The notes under the pieces: model-generated
The model's input: only the letters and a program-made list of their open reading frames with translations
Database searches by the model: none
Told to the model about the DNA's origin: nothing
Program-made: the position numbers and the translations under genes
Assembly: GCF_003259505.1 (NCBI RefSeq)
Contig: NZ_QLLK01000002.1
Coordinates: forward strand, 133,387 to 197,386
Direction: 5' to 3'
Length of the DNA: 64,000 nucleotides
DNA from: Algoriphagus yeomjeoni
GTDB lineage: Bacteria; Bacteroidota; Bacteroidia; Cytophagales; Cyclobacteriaceae
Shown: positions 33,796 to 42,611 of the stretch, piece after piece
Position numbering within the stretch: the stretch's first letter is position 1
Layout: every line of letters starts with the position of its first letter

Positions 33796-35397
33796 CTAAT
33801 GCACATCACCCATCAACTTTTTGATAAATGGAGACGCCAGCAAAATTATAAGACCAGCACCTACTGAGTACATCGCGATTAATAAAAAACCGTCGGTATA
33901 AACTTCCAAGGTGTCAAAACCCCCAATATTTTTATCCGTGCTTTCTATGGCCAACTGCTTTCCAATAAATCCAACTACCTGAAAAGCAAAAGCGGAGGAC
34001 AAAAACCAAACCCCCATCATAAATGCTACAATACGTTTTGGAGATAAATCTGTGATCTTAGAAAGTCCAACTGGCGACATAAATAACTCGCCTATCGAGA
34101 TCAAAAAGTACATGAGAAGTAAGTAAGCAAAGGGCACTAATCCAGCTTCATTAGCGCTAGTCTTACTGATGTGTAGGATGTAGAAGCTGAGTCCTGCAAA
34201 TAAAAGGCCCATTCCAAATTTGAATGGAGTTCGTGGATTCAAGTTCTTTTTGGCCAGAGAAGTCCACAAAAGTGAAATAGGAATGGCTAGAATGATAATC
34301 CACATCGAGTTTAATGAATTTGTTTGCGAAGCAGTCATGATACCTCCCAAATCAATGTTTCTAGCAGCAAAAAGAGTGATTACGCTACCTGAAAGTTCAT
34401 GAAAGCCCCAGAAAATGGTCATGAAAACTGTAATAAGAACTGCTACAATTAATTTACCTCTTTCTTCTTTAGTGGATTGAAAAATGATATAAGCCAAATA
34501 GCCCAAAATGCTCACACCAATTATCTTGAAGATAATATTCACAATATTCTGATCTCCAAAGAAATCTCCATCGCTACCAAGTGGCTTGTAAGCGGACAGC
34601 AAATACGCTACTACCGGTACAGCCAAAAACGATAGTAACGGGATCAAGTATCTATTTTTGATACCGGCCACTTTACGCTCAATCTCCCCTGTTGCCGGAG
34701 GCATCCCTTTGTCACCAAAAACGCCATTGCGAATCCCACTCCAAAAGAAAATAAGGCCTGAAAGCATACCAAATCCTGCCAAAGCAAAACCATAATGCCA
34801 ACCATAGGTCACCGCTAGCCAACCACATAGCAGAGGTGCTATCCAACCACCAATATTAATCCCCATGTAAAAAATAGTGAATCCAGAATCTTTTCGGGCA
34901 TCACCATCGGGATAGAGAGTGCCTACAAAAGTCGATATGTTTGGTTTGAAGAATCCGTTTCCTACAATTATAAGAGACAGAGCAAGAAAAAAGGCAACGT
35001 TATTTTCAATTGCCAAAACAAAATGCCCAAGTGACATCAGTATTCCACCCAGAAAAATGGAATTACGCATTCCCAGTATTTTATCAGAAATCCTCCCTCC
35101 GATTACAGTAGAGGCATAAACTAAAGATCCATAAGATGCATAAACTGCTGCTGTAGCATAATCCCGATCGCTTAATGCCTCAAATATGACATCAACCATA
35201 TAGAGGGTCAGCAATGCCCGCATGCCGTAGAAACTGAATCGTTCCCACATTTCTGCAAAAAATAAGTAAAATAAACCTCTAGGGTGGCCAAAAATTGTTG
35301 GCTCGGTCAATTCGGAATTAAGGTCTTTTTCCAAGGATAGTTTTATTTGGGTGAAATAAATTTTACAATGATAAACCTTTTTCAGCCTTGTTTCCAA
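33796..35397 (-). CDS. POT-family proton-coupled oligopeptide transporter
   Basis: A major-facilitator transporter of about 500-533 residues with twelve or more hydrophobic helices. PTR2 marks include FAEMWERFSFYGMRALLTLYM (split around residues 48-68) and GFTIFYMGINIGGWIAPLLCG, where FYxxINxGS is the family motif. It imports di- and tripeptides. The first ~25 residues (KKVYHCKIYFTQIKLS) look unlike the family; a TTG codon before EKDLNSELTEP is a plausible true start, about 60 bases downstream. It fits with the S9 and tricorn-like peptidases as part of peptide use. Confidence 0.92.
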   Translation of the reverse strand: METRLKKVYHCKIYFTQIKLSLEKDLNSELTEPTIFGHPRGLFYLFFAEMWERFSFYGMRALLTLYMVDVIFEALSDRDYATAAVYASYGSLVYASTVIGGRISDKILGMRNSIFLGGILMSLGHFVLAIENNVAFFLALSLIIVGNGFFKPNISTFVGTLYPDGDARKDSGFTIFYMGINIGGWIAPLLCGWLAVTYGWHYGFALAGFGMLSGLIFFWSGIRNGVFGDKGMPPATGEIERKVAGIKNRYLIPLLSFLAVPVVAYLLSAYKPLGSDGDFFGDQNIVNIIFKIIGVSILGYLAYIIFQSTKEERGKLIVAVLITVFMTIFWGFHELSGSVITLFAARNIDLGGIMTASQTNSLNSMWIIILAIPISLLWTSLAKKNLNPRTPFKFGMGLLFAGLSFYILHISKTSANEAGLVPFAYLLLMYFLISIGELFMSPVGLSKITDLSPKRIVAFMMGVWFLSSAFAFQVVGFIGKQLAIESTDKNIGGFDTLEVYTDGFLLIAMYSVGAGLIILLASPFIKKLMGDVH

Positions 35398-35574
35398 AGT
35401 TAAAGCTGCTGAATTATTGGCTTACGTTTAAAAATTACACTATTGGAAAAAAGCTATAATAGGACATGAGCATCGTCCTGAATATCAAACAGAATAAACA
35501 TCTGTTTTTTGTACGCAACCGATTGTATTGAAAAATAAAGCACTTTTTGTTGGTTTTTATAGCATGGATTTGAG

Positions 35575-35582
35575 TAGTTTTG
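35575..35582 (+). promoter_or_regulatory. -7 box of the pckA promoter
   Basis: TAGTTTTG fits TAnnTTTG, with TTTTTGTTGG about 22-25 bases upstream as a candidate -33. It lies 35 bases before the pckA ATG. Confidence 0.6.
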
Positions 35583-35617
35583 TACAGACAATTTTCAGAT
35601 TGTAAACCCAAATATTT

Positions 35618-37219
35618 ATGCAGGAACTAGATCTGGCAAACCAGACTTCACCCCTGGCTTTTCTTCAATCTACCACAGAAAGAAAAGTTCATTCAAATCT
35701 TCCACCAGCAGAACTGGTGGAATTTGCTTTAGTGCGAAAAGAAGGAAACCTCACATCAACTGGTGCGTTGATGGCTGATACCGGCAAATTCACCGGTAGA
35801 TCACCAAAAGACCGCTACATAGTACTTGACGACAAAACCAAAGACACTATCTGGTGGGGTGACATTAATATCCCATTTGATTCCGTGAAATTCAATTTGC
35901 TTTTGGAAAAAATGAAAGCATTTCTGGCGGACAAGGAGCTTTTCGTAAGAGATGCCTACGCAGGAGCAGATGAAAATCATCGGCTCAAATTGAAGGTGGT
36001 AAATACAAAAGCATGGCACAACCTCTTTTGTTACAACATGTTTTTGAGACCCTCTGAGTCCGAATTGAAGGACTTCGAGCATGACTTTACAATCATCTGT
36101 GCACCGGAATTTGAAGCTGATCCTGAAACTGACGGGACTAAAAATCCCAATTTCGCCATTATCAACCTCACCGAACGAATTATTTTGATTGGGGGAACAG
36201 GCTATGCAGGAGAAATGAAAAAAGGAATTTTCTCTGTCCTCAATTTTATCCTGCCACACGATAAGAATATCCTTTCCATGCATTGCTCCGCAAATGTTGG
36301 CTCAAAAGGTGATACAGCTATCTTTTTTGGGCTTTCTGGAACTGGTAAAACCACTCTTTCTGCGGACCCAAATAGAAACTTAATTGGAGATGATGAGCAT
36401 GGCTGGACAGAAAACGGGGTATTTAATTTTGAAGGAGGTTGCTATGCAAAAGTCATAGACTTGAGCAGAGAGAAAGAGCCTGAAATTTGGGATGCAATCA
36501 GGTTTGGTTCTATTGTAGAAAACACCCGATTCAAAGCAAACTCCAGAGAGGTTGATTTTGCGAACAAATCTGTAACTGAAAATACAAGAACGGCTTATCC
36601 GATTAATTATATCCCAAATGCTTTGGAACCATCCAAAGCCGGAATTCCAAGAAATATATTTTTCCTAACGGCAGATGCATTTGGAGTAATCCCTCCTATT
36701 TCTAAGCTAAACAAAAGCCAGGCGATGTACCATTTCATTTCAGGCTACACAGCAAAAGTAGCAGGTACAGAAATGGGGGTTACAGAACCCAAACTGACAT
36801 TTTCAGCCTGTTTCGGAGCAGCATTCCTACCGCTCCATCCAACTGAGTACGCAACTTTATTTGGTGAGAAAATGGAGAAATACGAAACGAATGTTTGGCT
36901 GATCAACACTGGATGGACTGGTGGTACATACGGAGTAGGCTCCAGAATGAAATTAACCTATACCCGTGCAATGATCACAGCTGCATTGGAAGGAAAACTT
37001 GAGCAAGTTGCTTATCGAAAACATCAAGTTTTTGGGTTTGAAATACCTCAAGAATGTCCAAATGTGCCTGCTGAGATACTTAATCCAAGAAATACTTGGG
37101 CAGATAAGGAAGGCTACGATAAGCAAGCGGAAATTTTGGCTGAAGCATTCAGGGCCAACTTTGAGAAATTCAAGAATTATGCATCAGCTGATATTTTAGA
37201 AGGGGCACCTCTCCTGTAA
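35618..37219 (+). CDS. pckA: Phosphoenolpyruvate carboxykinase (ATP)
   Basis: PckA converts oxaloacetate plus ATP to phosphoenolpyruvate, the entry step of gluconeogenesis. The 533 residues match the ATP-dependent family. Visible motifs: TGRSPKDRYIV near residue 53, the kinase-1a loop GLSGTGKTTLS at about residue 238, the metal-binding GDDEHGW, and the C-terminal TGGTYGVGSRMKL. All catalytic elements seem present. It has a promoter with a TAnnTTTG box and ends at a hairpin. Identification firm. Confidence 0.98.
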   Translation: MQELDLANQTSPLAFLQSTTERKVHSNLPPAELVEFALVRKEGNLTSTGALMADTGKFTGRSPKDRYIVLDDKTKDTIWWGDINIPFDSVKFNLLLEKMKAFLADKELFVRDAYAGADENHRLKLKVVNTKAWHNLFCYNMFLRPSESELKDFEHDFTIICAPEFEADPETDGTKNPNFAIINLTERIILIGGTGYAGEMKKGIFSVLNFILPHDKNILSMHCSANVGSKGDTAIFFGLSGTGKTTLSADPNRNLIGDDEHGWTENGVFNFEGGCYAKVIDLSREKEPEIWDAIRFGSIVENTRFKANSREVDFANKSVTENTRTAYPINYIPNALEPSKAGIPRNIFFLTADAFGVIPPISKLNKSQAMYHFISGYTAKVAGTEMGVTEPKLTFSACFGAAFLPLHPTEYATLFGEKMEKYETNVWLINTGWTGGTYGVGSRMKLTYTRAMITAALEGKLEQVAYRKHQVFGFEIPQECPNVPAEILNPRNTWADKEGYDKQAEILAEAFRANFEKFKNYASADILEGAPLL

Positions 37220-37242
37220 CAGTTATAAACCCGGATACCCTT

Positions 37243-37277
37243 GGAGTCTGCATTTTGAATGCAGAGTCCTTTTTTTA
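37243..37277 (+). terminator. Terminator after pckA
   Basis: Stem 37243-37254 with 37258-37269 (CTGCATT/AATGCAG core, one mismatch) followed by seven or more T's. Confidence 0.85.
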
Positions 37278-37293
37278 TAGGGCATTTAACGTA

Positions 37294-37324
37294 TTGATAG
37301 GCTGTTTATAGGACCATACTTTTG
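37294..37324 (+). promoter_or_regulatory. Bacteroidota promoter of the outer-membrane beta-barrel gene
   Basis: TTG at 37294-37296, a 20-base spacer, then TACTTTTG at 37317-37324: a near-ideal TTG-N20-TAnnTTTG promoter. It overlaps a TTG codon at 37322 that could be mistaken for the gene start, and so supports the ATG at 37355. Confidence 0.75.
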
Positions 37325-37354
37325 GATATAATAATCTCTAACTATTTAAAAATT

Positions 37355-37888
37355 ATGAAAAAAATTATTTTATCAGCTATTGCATTTCTTTTTGCAATCA
37401 CACTTATCAATGAAGTTCAAGCGCAACAATTTCAGCAAGGACAAGTAGATCTAAATGTTGGCGTAGGTTTAGTTCCTACTTTTGGAGCAGGTGATGTAGG
37501 GATTCCTCTGAGTGTTTCTCTTGATTACGGTTTTAATGACCAAATTTCCTTAGGAGGCTACCTTGGCTATGCAGGTTCTAATGACAACATTCCATTCTTA
37601 GGTAAAATTTCTTATACCTATTTGATTTTTGGAGCTAGGGGAGCCTATCATTTTGATTTAACAGAAAAGCTCGATACATATGCCGGCTTACTTCTAGGCT
37701 ATAATATTGCTTCTGTAAGTTTAGAGAATTCTACTCCAGGTATGCCAGAGCCAGATGCTGCAGGTGGATTTACTTATAGCCTATTTGCTGGAGCGCGTTA
37801 CCATTTTACTGAAAAAATCGGGGCATTTGGAGAAATTGGTTATGGTATTTCAGTACTGAACCTAGGAGTAACAGTGAAATTGAAATAG
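37355..37888 (+). CDS. Outer-membrane beta-barrel protein
   Basis: The 177-residue protein starts MKKIILSAIAFLFAI with a signal peptide ending near VQAQ. The rest alternates polar and hydrophobic residues in glycine/tyrosine-rich strands (VDLNVGVGLVPTFGAGD, ISLGGYLGYAGS, FSLFAGARYHF-like segments) and ends in a strand, GYGISVLNLGVTVKLK. This is the pattern of small OmpX/OmpW-like barrels of Bacteroidota. Function unknown. The start is set by the upstream promoter. It is a single gene after pckA. Confidence 0.85.
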   Translation: MKKIILSAIAFLFAITLINEVQAQQFQQGQVDLNVGVGLVPTFGAGDVGIPLSVSLDYGFNDQISLGGYLGYAGSNDNIPFLGKISYTYLIFGARGAYHFDLTEKLDTYAGLLLGYNIASVSLENSTPGMPEPDAAGGFTYSLFAGARYHFTEKIGAFGEIGYGISVLNLGVTVKLK

Positions 37889-37959
37889 TCAAGTTTCAGG
37901 GAAAAGAAGTAATAAGTTTTTAAAAGCTTTTTTCTATATAATAAATTCAAAGTAAGAGC

Positions 37960-37967
37960 TATTTTTG
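37960..37967 (+). promoter_or_regulatory. -7 box before the cyclophilin gene
   Basis: TATTTTTG fits TAnnTTTG and lies 33 bases before the ATG. Confidence 0.5.
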
Positions 37968-38000
37968 CCTCAATAAAAATTTTATCGAAAACATGAAAAG

Positions 38001-38438
38001 ATGAAGACAGCAGAATTTATTACAGAAAAAGGAACAATGAAAGTGGAGTTTTATGAAAAGGATGCACCTATTGCAGTTCAAAATTTCATTGACCTTGCTA
38101 ATAAAGGATTTTACGATGGATTAACATTTCACAGAGTTATTCCAAATTTTGTGATACAAGGTGGCTGTCCAAAAGGAAATGGAACTGGTGGACCGGGTTA
38201 CCACATCAAATGTGAATTAGACGGTGAAAATCAGTACCATGATCGTGGAGTCCTTTCGATGGCGCATGCTGGTAGAAATACCGGTGGATCTCAGTTTTTC
38301 ATTTGTCATAGCCGTGATAACACTGCTCATTTGGACAGAAACCACACTTGCTTTGGAAAAGTAGTAGAAGGTCTAGATGTAATCGATGAGATTAAAGCTG
38401 GAGACAAAATCGAGAAAATCGTAGTTTCTGAGGCTTAA
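38001..38438 (+). CDS. Cyclophilin-type peptidyl-prolyl cis-trans isomerase
   Basis: The 145-residue cyclophilin has no signal peptide, so it is cytosolic. It shows the family pattern: [19 protein letters not shown] at the start, the active-site [13 protein letters not shown] (Arg) near residue 48, GGSQFFI and the short loop [15 protein letters not shown]. Length fits the minimal bacterial PpiB-like type. It speeds proline isomerisation in protein folding. Own promoter-like box upstream and terminator downstream. Confidence 0.95.
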   Translation: MKTAEFITEKGTMKVEFYEKDAPIAVQNFIDLANKGFYDGLTFHRVIPNFVIQGGCPKGNGTGGPGYHIKCELDGENQYHDRGVLSMAHAGRNTGGSQFFICHSRDNTAHLDRNHTCFGKVVEGLDVIDEIKAGDKIEKIVVSEA

Positions 38439-38461
38439 ATTCACTCAAATTCTATTTATAG

Positions 38462-38499
38462 TGACCTCTTAAGCACTTTGCTTTTGAGGTCATTTTTTT
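38462..38499 (+). terminator. Terminator after the cyclophilin gene
   Basis: Stem 38462-38475 with 38479-38492 (outer TGACCTC/GAGGTCA, inner AAGCA/TGCTT, two mismatches between) followed by T's. Confidence 0.82.
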
Positions 38500-38568
38500 G
38501 TGGGTTTTGATAAAAATCAAAGGTTGGAATGGTTATTGAACAAGGGTCATTTCTTTTTGGAATAACTT

Positions 38569-39174
38569 ATGAATACTCGTCTAACTCTACTTATTCTCCT
38601 TACTTTCTTCTCCGTTTCTTTGGCTCAAGCACAGCGTTATGGAACTGCTTTAGGACTTAGATTTGGGAATAGCAATCAATACCGAACAGTAGGACTCACT
38701 GCTCAACAGCGTATCACCAAGCGGCTTTCTATCGAGGGAATTGCGCAGTCAGATTTTAAACTAAATACTACACTTTCTGTATTGTTGGAAAAACACCACC
38801 CAATTATCTCAAAACGATTTAATTATTATTATGGAATTGGCCCCTCTTTTGGAATGGAAGAAAGTTTTGTGAAAGATCCAGAAAGCAAGCAAATCCTTCA
38901 TACCTACGGAAATGCTACTGCGGGATTGGATCTGATTGGAGGGTTGGAATTGACTGTTCTAAATACAGTGATTTCCGTAGACTACAAACCAAACATCAAC
39001 CTAGTTGGGCGAGAAGAATTCTATCGAGGTCAGGTTGGGATTTCTGCTCGAATGGTTCTAGTAAAAAGTAAAGAGCAAAAGAAAAAGCAGAGACAAAAAC
39101 AACGCGCTAAAAACAAATCTCAAAAAGTGCCTTTAAACGAAAAAATAAAGGGTTTTTTCAATAAGAAGAACTAA
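38569..39174 (+). CDS. Outer-membrane beta-barrel-like protein with a basic tail
   Basis: The 201-residue protein has a signal peptide (to about residue 21, LAQAQ) and a beta-strand-rich body (GTALGLRFGNSNQYRTVGLTA, RFNYYYGIGPSFGME, GLDLIGGLEL). It ends in a very basic, probably disordered tail of about 35 residues (KEQKKKQRQKQRAKNKSQK) and a last KGFFNKKN. The tail is unusual for an exported protein and may contact RNA-like polyanions or lipopolysaccharide; that is speculation. No family recognised. Its stop overlaps the stop of the convergent methyltransferase by 4 bases. Confidence 0.75.
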   Translation: MNTRLTLLILLTFFSVSLAQAQRYGTALGLRFGNSNQYRTVGLTAQQRITKRLSIEGIAQSDFKLNTTLSVLLEKHHPIISKRFNYYYGIGPSFGMEESFVKDPESKQILHTYGNATAGLDLIGGLELTVLNTVISVDYKPNINLVGREEFYRGQVGISARMVLVKSKEQKKKQRQKQRAKNKSQKVPLNEKIKGFFNKKN

Positions 39175-39875
39175 GATTTTTTTGACTTCAAGTATGCTTT
39201 TTCATGTAAATCATCTCGCTTGACTACAGATCGATACCACTTCATTCGAAGAAGTTGCTTCTCCTCTTCAGTCAAATAGAAATCAGGATGATTGTAGTTT
39301 TTTACTTTTTTTACTAATTCATAAAGAGAGATGGAAGCTGCCACAGAAATATTAAAGCTCTCAGTGAAGCCTAGCATAGGAATATGAACAAGTCCATCCA
39401 CATTTTCATGTACTTCTTGACTGATTCCATCGTGCTCGTTTCCGAATACCAAAGCAATCTTCTCAGAAGGTTCCAGGTCATGAATGGATATTGAACCAGG
39501 TAGTGGGCTAGTCCCAAAGATTTTATACCCCTGTTCTCTAAGCACTGAAAAGCAATCTTGAACTGCTGATCCTTCTTTATTGTAATATTTATGTAAATCA
39601 ATCCATTGAGAGGCTCCTCTGGTCACGAAAGGATTTACCTTATAAGCATTCATTTTTTCGATGACATGCACATCCTGAAGTCCGAAACAATCACAGGTCC
39701 GCAGAACTGCACTGGCATTATGAGGTTTGAATATATCCTCCAGCACTACAGTGAAAAACTTCGTTCTTTGTGCAAGGACTTTTTCCATCACCGACTTCTT
39801 GTTATCGGTGATGTATTGGCTCAAATAATCCAGCCAATCCTGATCTATTATTTCCAATTGATTCTTTGTGTCCAT
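39171..39875 (-). CDS. TrmH/SpoU-family RNA 2'-O-methyltransferase
   Basis: A SPOUT methyltransferase of 234 residues that methylates ribose 2'-OH in RNA with S-adenosylmethionine. Motif 1 is visible as FKPHNASAVLRTCDCFG (N and R), motif 2 as LVFGNEHDGIS, and motif 3 as IPMLGFTESFNISVAASISLYE, which forms the trefoil knot. Length and the C-terminal helix favour TrmH (tRNA Gm18) over rRNA enzymes, but the target is not certain. It starts 16 bases after parC on the same strand, so it is probably co-transcribed with the topoisomerase genes. Confidence 0.9.
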   Translation of the reverse strand: MDTKNQLEIIDQDWLDYLSQYITDNKKSVMEKVLAQRTKFFTVVLEDIFKPHNASAVLRTCDCFGLQDVHVIEKMNAYKVNPFVTRGASQWIDLHKYYNKEGSAVQDCFSVLREQGYKIFGTSPLPGSISIHDLEPSEKIALVFGNEHDGISQEVHENVDGLVHIPMLGFTESFNISVAASISLYELVKKVKNYNHPDFYLTEEEKQLLRMKWYRSVVKRDDLHEKAYLKSKKS

Positions 39876-39891
39876 CTAAAAATAGAGAGGA

Positions 39892-42516
39892 CTAAAATAA
39901 CCCCAATTGTTCTTCATCATCTTTCTTAACGGATAAATCAATAGTAGATCCTACTTCCAAATCATCATCAGCGTCGGAATCATCTTCATCTTGATCAGAT
40001 TCAGTTTCTTCTGATTGGTCTGATTTCTTGGATTCAATCAAGCTTATACTTTTGATTTCATAGGTACTCAACTTATTGCCCAGAGCTTTCCAACCTTTGA
40101 CATCGATCAGCATATCCAAATCATATTCCATCTCCTCCTCTTCTTTTCCTTTGATTAAAGTAACACGAGCCTGAGGCTGCTTTTCAGAGGAAATAAGTTT
40201 CAGATATGAATTTTTGTGATCAGAAATGAAATTGAAATTCTTATTCAACGTCGTAGTTTCGATCTGGAAACGCTTTATATAATAACTTTTACTAGCACCA
40301 TCAAAGTATATGGCTGACAGTATCTTATCTGGATTAAACTTTTCAATTAAAACAACATTTGGCGCGTCATACCGATTGGTAGTTTCAAAACTAGTCAATT
40401 CGTAATCACCACTTTTGTAACACACCAAAATTCGATCATCACCGAGAAAATTCCCAATTAATTTACCTCGCTCATCTGTGTTTAATCTACCAACAATAGG
40501 GTCGTAATAAATATTCAACCCACCCAAAGTCGACACACCTTCCATTTTTAATTGGATCTTGCGAATTGGGTGCCTAGTCAGAATATTCCCTCCTGCTCCT
40601 CTTCCTTTAATGTCTATTGAAGCAAAATCGAAATCAAAAACCTTCACTCTCGCTTTTGCTCCCTGAGTCAAGTACACGGTAATAATTTCTGCCTCACCAT
40701 TAGCATTGGCGGTTAGGTAGAGGGTTTTACTCCCTTTACTCCCTTTGGTAAGCATATACTCCTTATCTCGCGTGACAGCTAAGACTTGGAAGCGTTTCAC
40801 CATCGCACGACCTGTTCCTCCATCCAAATAGATGAAGTTATACACCATGCGTTCGTCTCCTTTGCGAAATACAGCCACATGCAAAATATCCTTGCCCATG
40901 AAATTCTTTTCCTGGATCTTGGAAACCATACAAACACCATCTTTGCGAATCACGATGATATCATCCAAATCAGAGCAATCGCAGACGAACTCATCTTTTT
41001 TCAAGGCATATCCTACAAAGCCATCTGCGCGATTTACATAAAGCTTTGCATTGTTTGCAGCTACCACATTAGCCTGAATCGCATCAAATGTTCTGATTTC
41101 AGTCTTTCGCTCTCTGCCTTTACCATATTTGGTTAGGAGGTTTTCATAGTACTGAATCGCATAATCTGTCAAATGCCTTAAGTGATGGTTTACTTCTTTC
41201 AATTCATCCTGAAGACGTTTCATCAGCTCGTCAGCTTTGAAGGTATCAAACTTGGAAATACGCTTGATCTTAATCTCTGTCAAACGAACCAAATCGTCTG
41301 TCGTAATCTCTCTATAAAAATCAGGCTTATAAGGCTCCAAACCATCGTCAATAGCTTTCAACACATCATCCCAAGTCTCACATTCTTCTATATCTCGGTA
41401 GATTCTGTTTTCTATGAATATTTTTTCAAGTGAAGAGAAAAGAAGCTTCTCCATCAATTCTCCTTTACGGATTTCCAACTCCCGCTTAAGAAGTGCTTTG
41501 GTCTGCTTGGTGTTATATTCTAGAATTTCATTTACCGTCAGAAATACCGGTGTATCCTTGATAATCACGCAAGCATTTGGAGATATAGAGACTTCGCAAT
41601 CTGTAAACGCATACAAGGCATCAATCGTCACATCCGGCGAAACACCAGGCGCCAACTGAATGGCTATCTCAACATCCTTGGCTGTATTATCTACTACTTT
41701 CTTGATCTTAATCTTACCCTTATCATTTGCTTTCAGAATAGAATCTATCAGTGTATCTGTAGTCACACCAAACGGTATATCCTTAATTAATAGCGTTTTA
41801 CTATCCTCTTCTTCAATTCTTGCTCTAACTTTTACCTTACCACCTCTCAGACCTTCATTATATTCAGAAAAGTCCGCAAATCCACCTGTGATAAAATCCG
41901 GAAGCACATTGGTTTTATTGCCTCTGAGGATTTCGATAGATGCCAAAATCAACTCACAAAAATTGTGAGGAAGAATCTTCGTAGAAAGCCCTACTGCGAT
42001 ACCTTCTACACCTTGTGCTAATAAAAGTGGGAATTTGACTGGAAGAGTAACTGGCTCCCGTTTTCTACCATCGTATGAAAGTTGCCATTCGGTAGTCTGT
42101 GAATTAAACAATACTTCCAGTGCAAACTTGGAAAGTCTAGCCTCAATATACCTAGCAGCTGCAGCACGATCTCCTGTACGCACGTCTCCCCAGTTTCCTT
42201 GAGTTTCTATGAGAAGCTCTTTTTGACCAATATTTACAATTGCATCACCAATGGAAGCATCTCCGTGTGGGTGAAATTGCATGGATTGACCGATGATATT
42301 CGCGACTTTGTTAAATCGACCATCATCCATCTCCTTCATGGCATGCATAATTCTTCGCTGCACAGGTTTCAATCCATCTTCGATTGCCGGAACAGCCCGT
42401 TCTAGAATTACATAAGAAGCATAATCCAAAAACCACTCTTTATACATTCCCGTCACCGGGACTGATGTGTGCAGGGAGTCGTCTCCGTTCGTAGGTAAAT
42501 TGTTATCGTCACTCAT
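39892..42516 (-). CDS. parC: DNA topoisomerase IV subunit A
   Basis: The DNA-breaking subunit of topoisomerase IV, 874 residues. The catalytic tyrosine is Tyr123 in GDRAAAARYIEARLSK. The winged-helix/tower region and coiled coil precede a C-terminal beta-pinwheel (about 500-790) that lacks an obvious GyrA box, and the tail is a highly acidic segment (EETESDQDEDDSDADDDLE). Partner ParE lies just upstream on the same strand, 95 bases apart, which supports the ParC call over GyrA. Confidence 0.93.
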   Translation of the reverse strand: MSDDNNLPTNGDDSLHTSVPVTGMYKEWFLDYASYVILERAVPAIEDGLKPVQRRIMHAMKEMDDGRFNKVANIIGQSMQFHPHGDASIGDAIVNIGQKELLIETQGNWGDVRTGDRAAAARYIEARLSKFALEVLFNSQTTEWQLSYDGRKREPVTLPVKFPLLLAQGVEGIAVGLSTKILPHNFCELILASIEILRGNKTNVLPDFITGGFADFSEYNEGLRGGKVKVRARIEEEDSKTLLIKDIPFGVTTDTLIDSILKANDKGKIKIKKVVDNTAKDVEIAIQLAPGVSPDVTIDALYAFTDCEVSISPNACVIIKDTPVFLTVNEILEYNTKQTKALLKRELEIRKGELMEKLLFSSLEKIFIENRIYRDIEECETWDDVLKAIDDGLEPYKPDFYREITTDDLVRLTEIKIKRISKFDTFKADELMKRLQDELKEVNHHLRHLTDYAIQYYENLLTKYGKGRERKTEIRTFDAIQANVVAANNAKLYVNRADGFVGYALKKDEFVCDCSDLDDIIVIRKDGVCMVSKIQEKNFMGKDILHVAVFRKGDERMVYNFIYLDGGTGRAMVKRFQVLAVTRDKEYMLTKGSKGSKTLYLTANANGEAEIITVYLTQGAKARVKVFDFDFASIDIKGRGAGGNILTRHPIRKIQLKMEGVSTLGGLNIYYDPIVGRLNTDERGKLIGNFLGDDRILVCYKSGDYELTSFETTNRYDAPNVVLIEKFNPDKILSAIYFDGASKSYYIKRFQIETTTLNKNFNFISDHKNSYLKLISSEKQPQARVTLIKGKEEEEMEYDLDMLIDVKGWKALGNKLSTYEIKSISLIESKKSDQSEETESDQDEDDSDADDDLEVGSTIDLSVKKDDEEQLGLF

Positions 42517-42611
42517 ATTGTCGTACAGTATTTTTTAAGCTGATGGTTATAGAACCATTCAACTCAAAATCTAAGTCATTGATTGAAAATCCACTATTAG
42601 CTGATTGTCAG

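Noticed and set aside
37322..37354. Upstream TTG start of the beta-barrel gene
   Set aside because: It overlaps the -7 box TACTTTTG; the signal peptide begins at ATG 37355.
40786..41136. 116-codon ORF antisense to parC
   Set aside because: Shadow of the conserved parC coding sequence; rich in Ser/Cys/Ile with no family resemblance.
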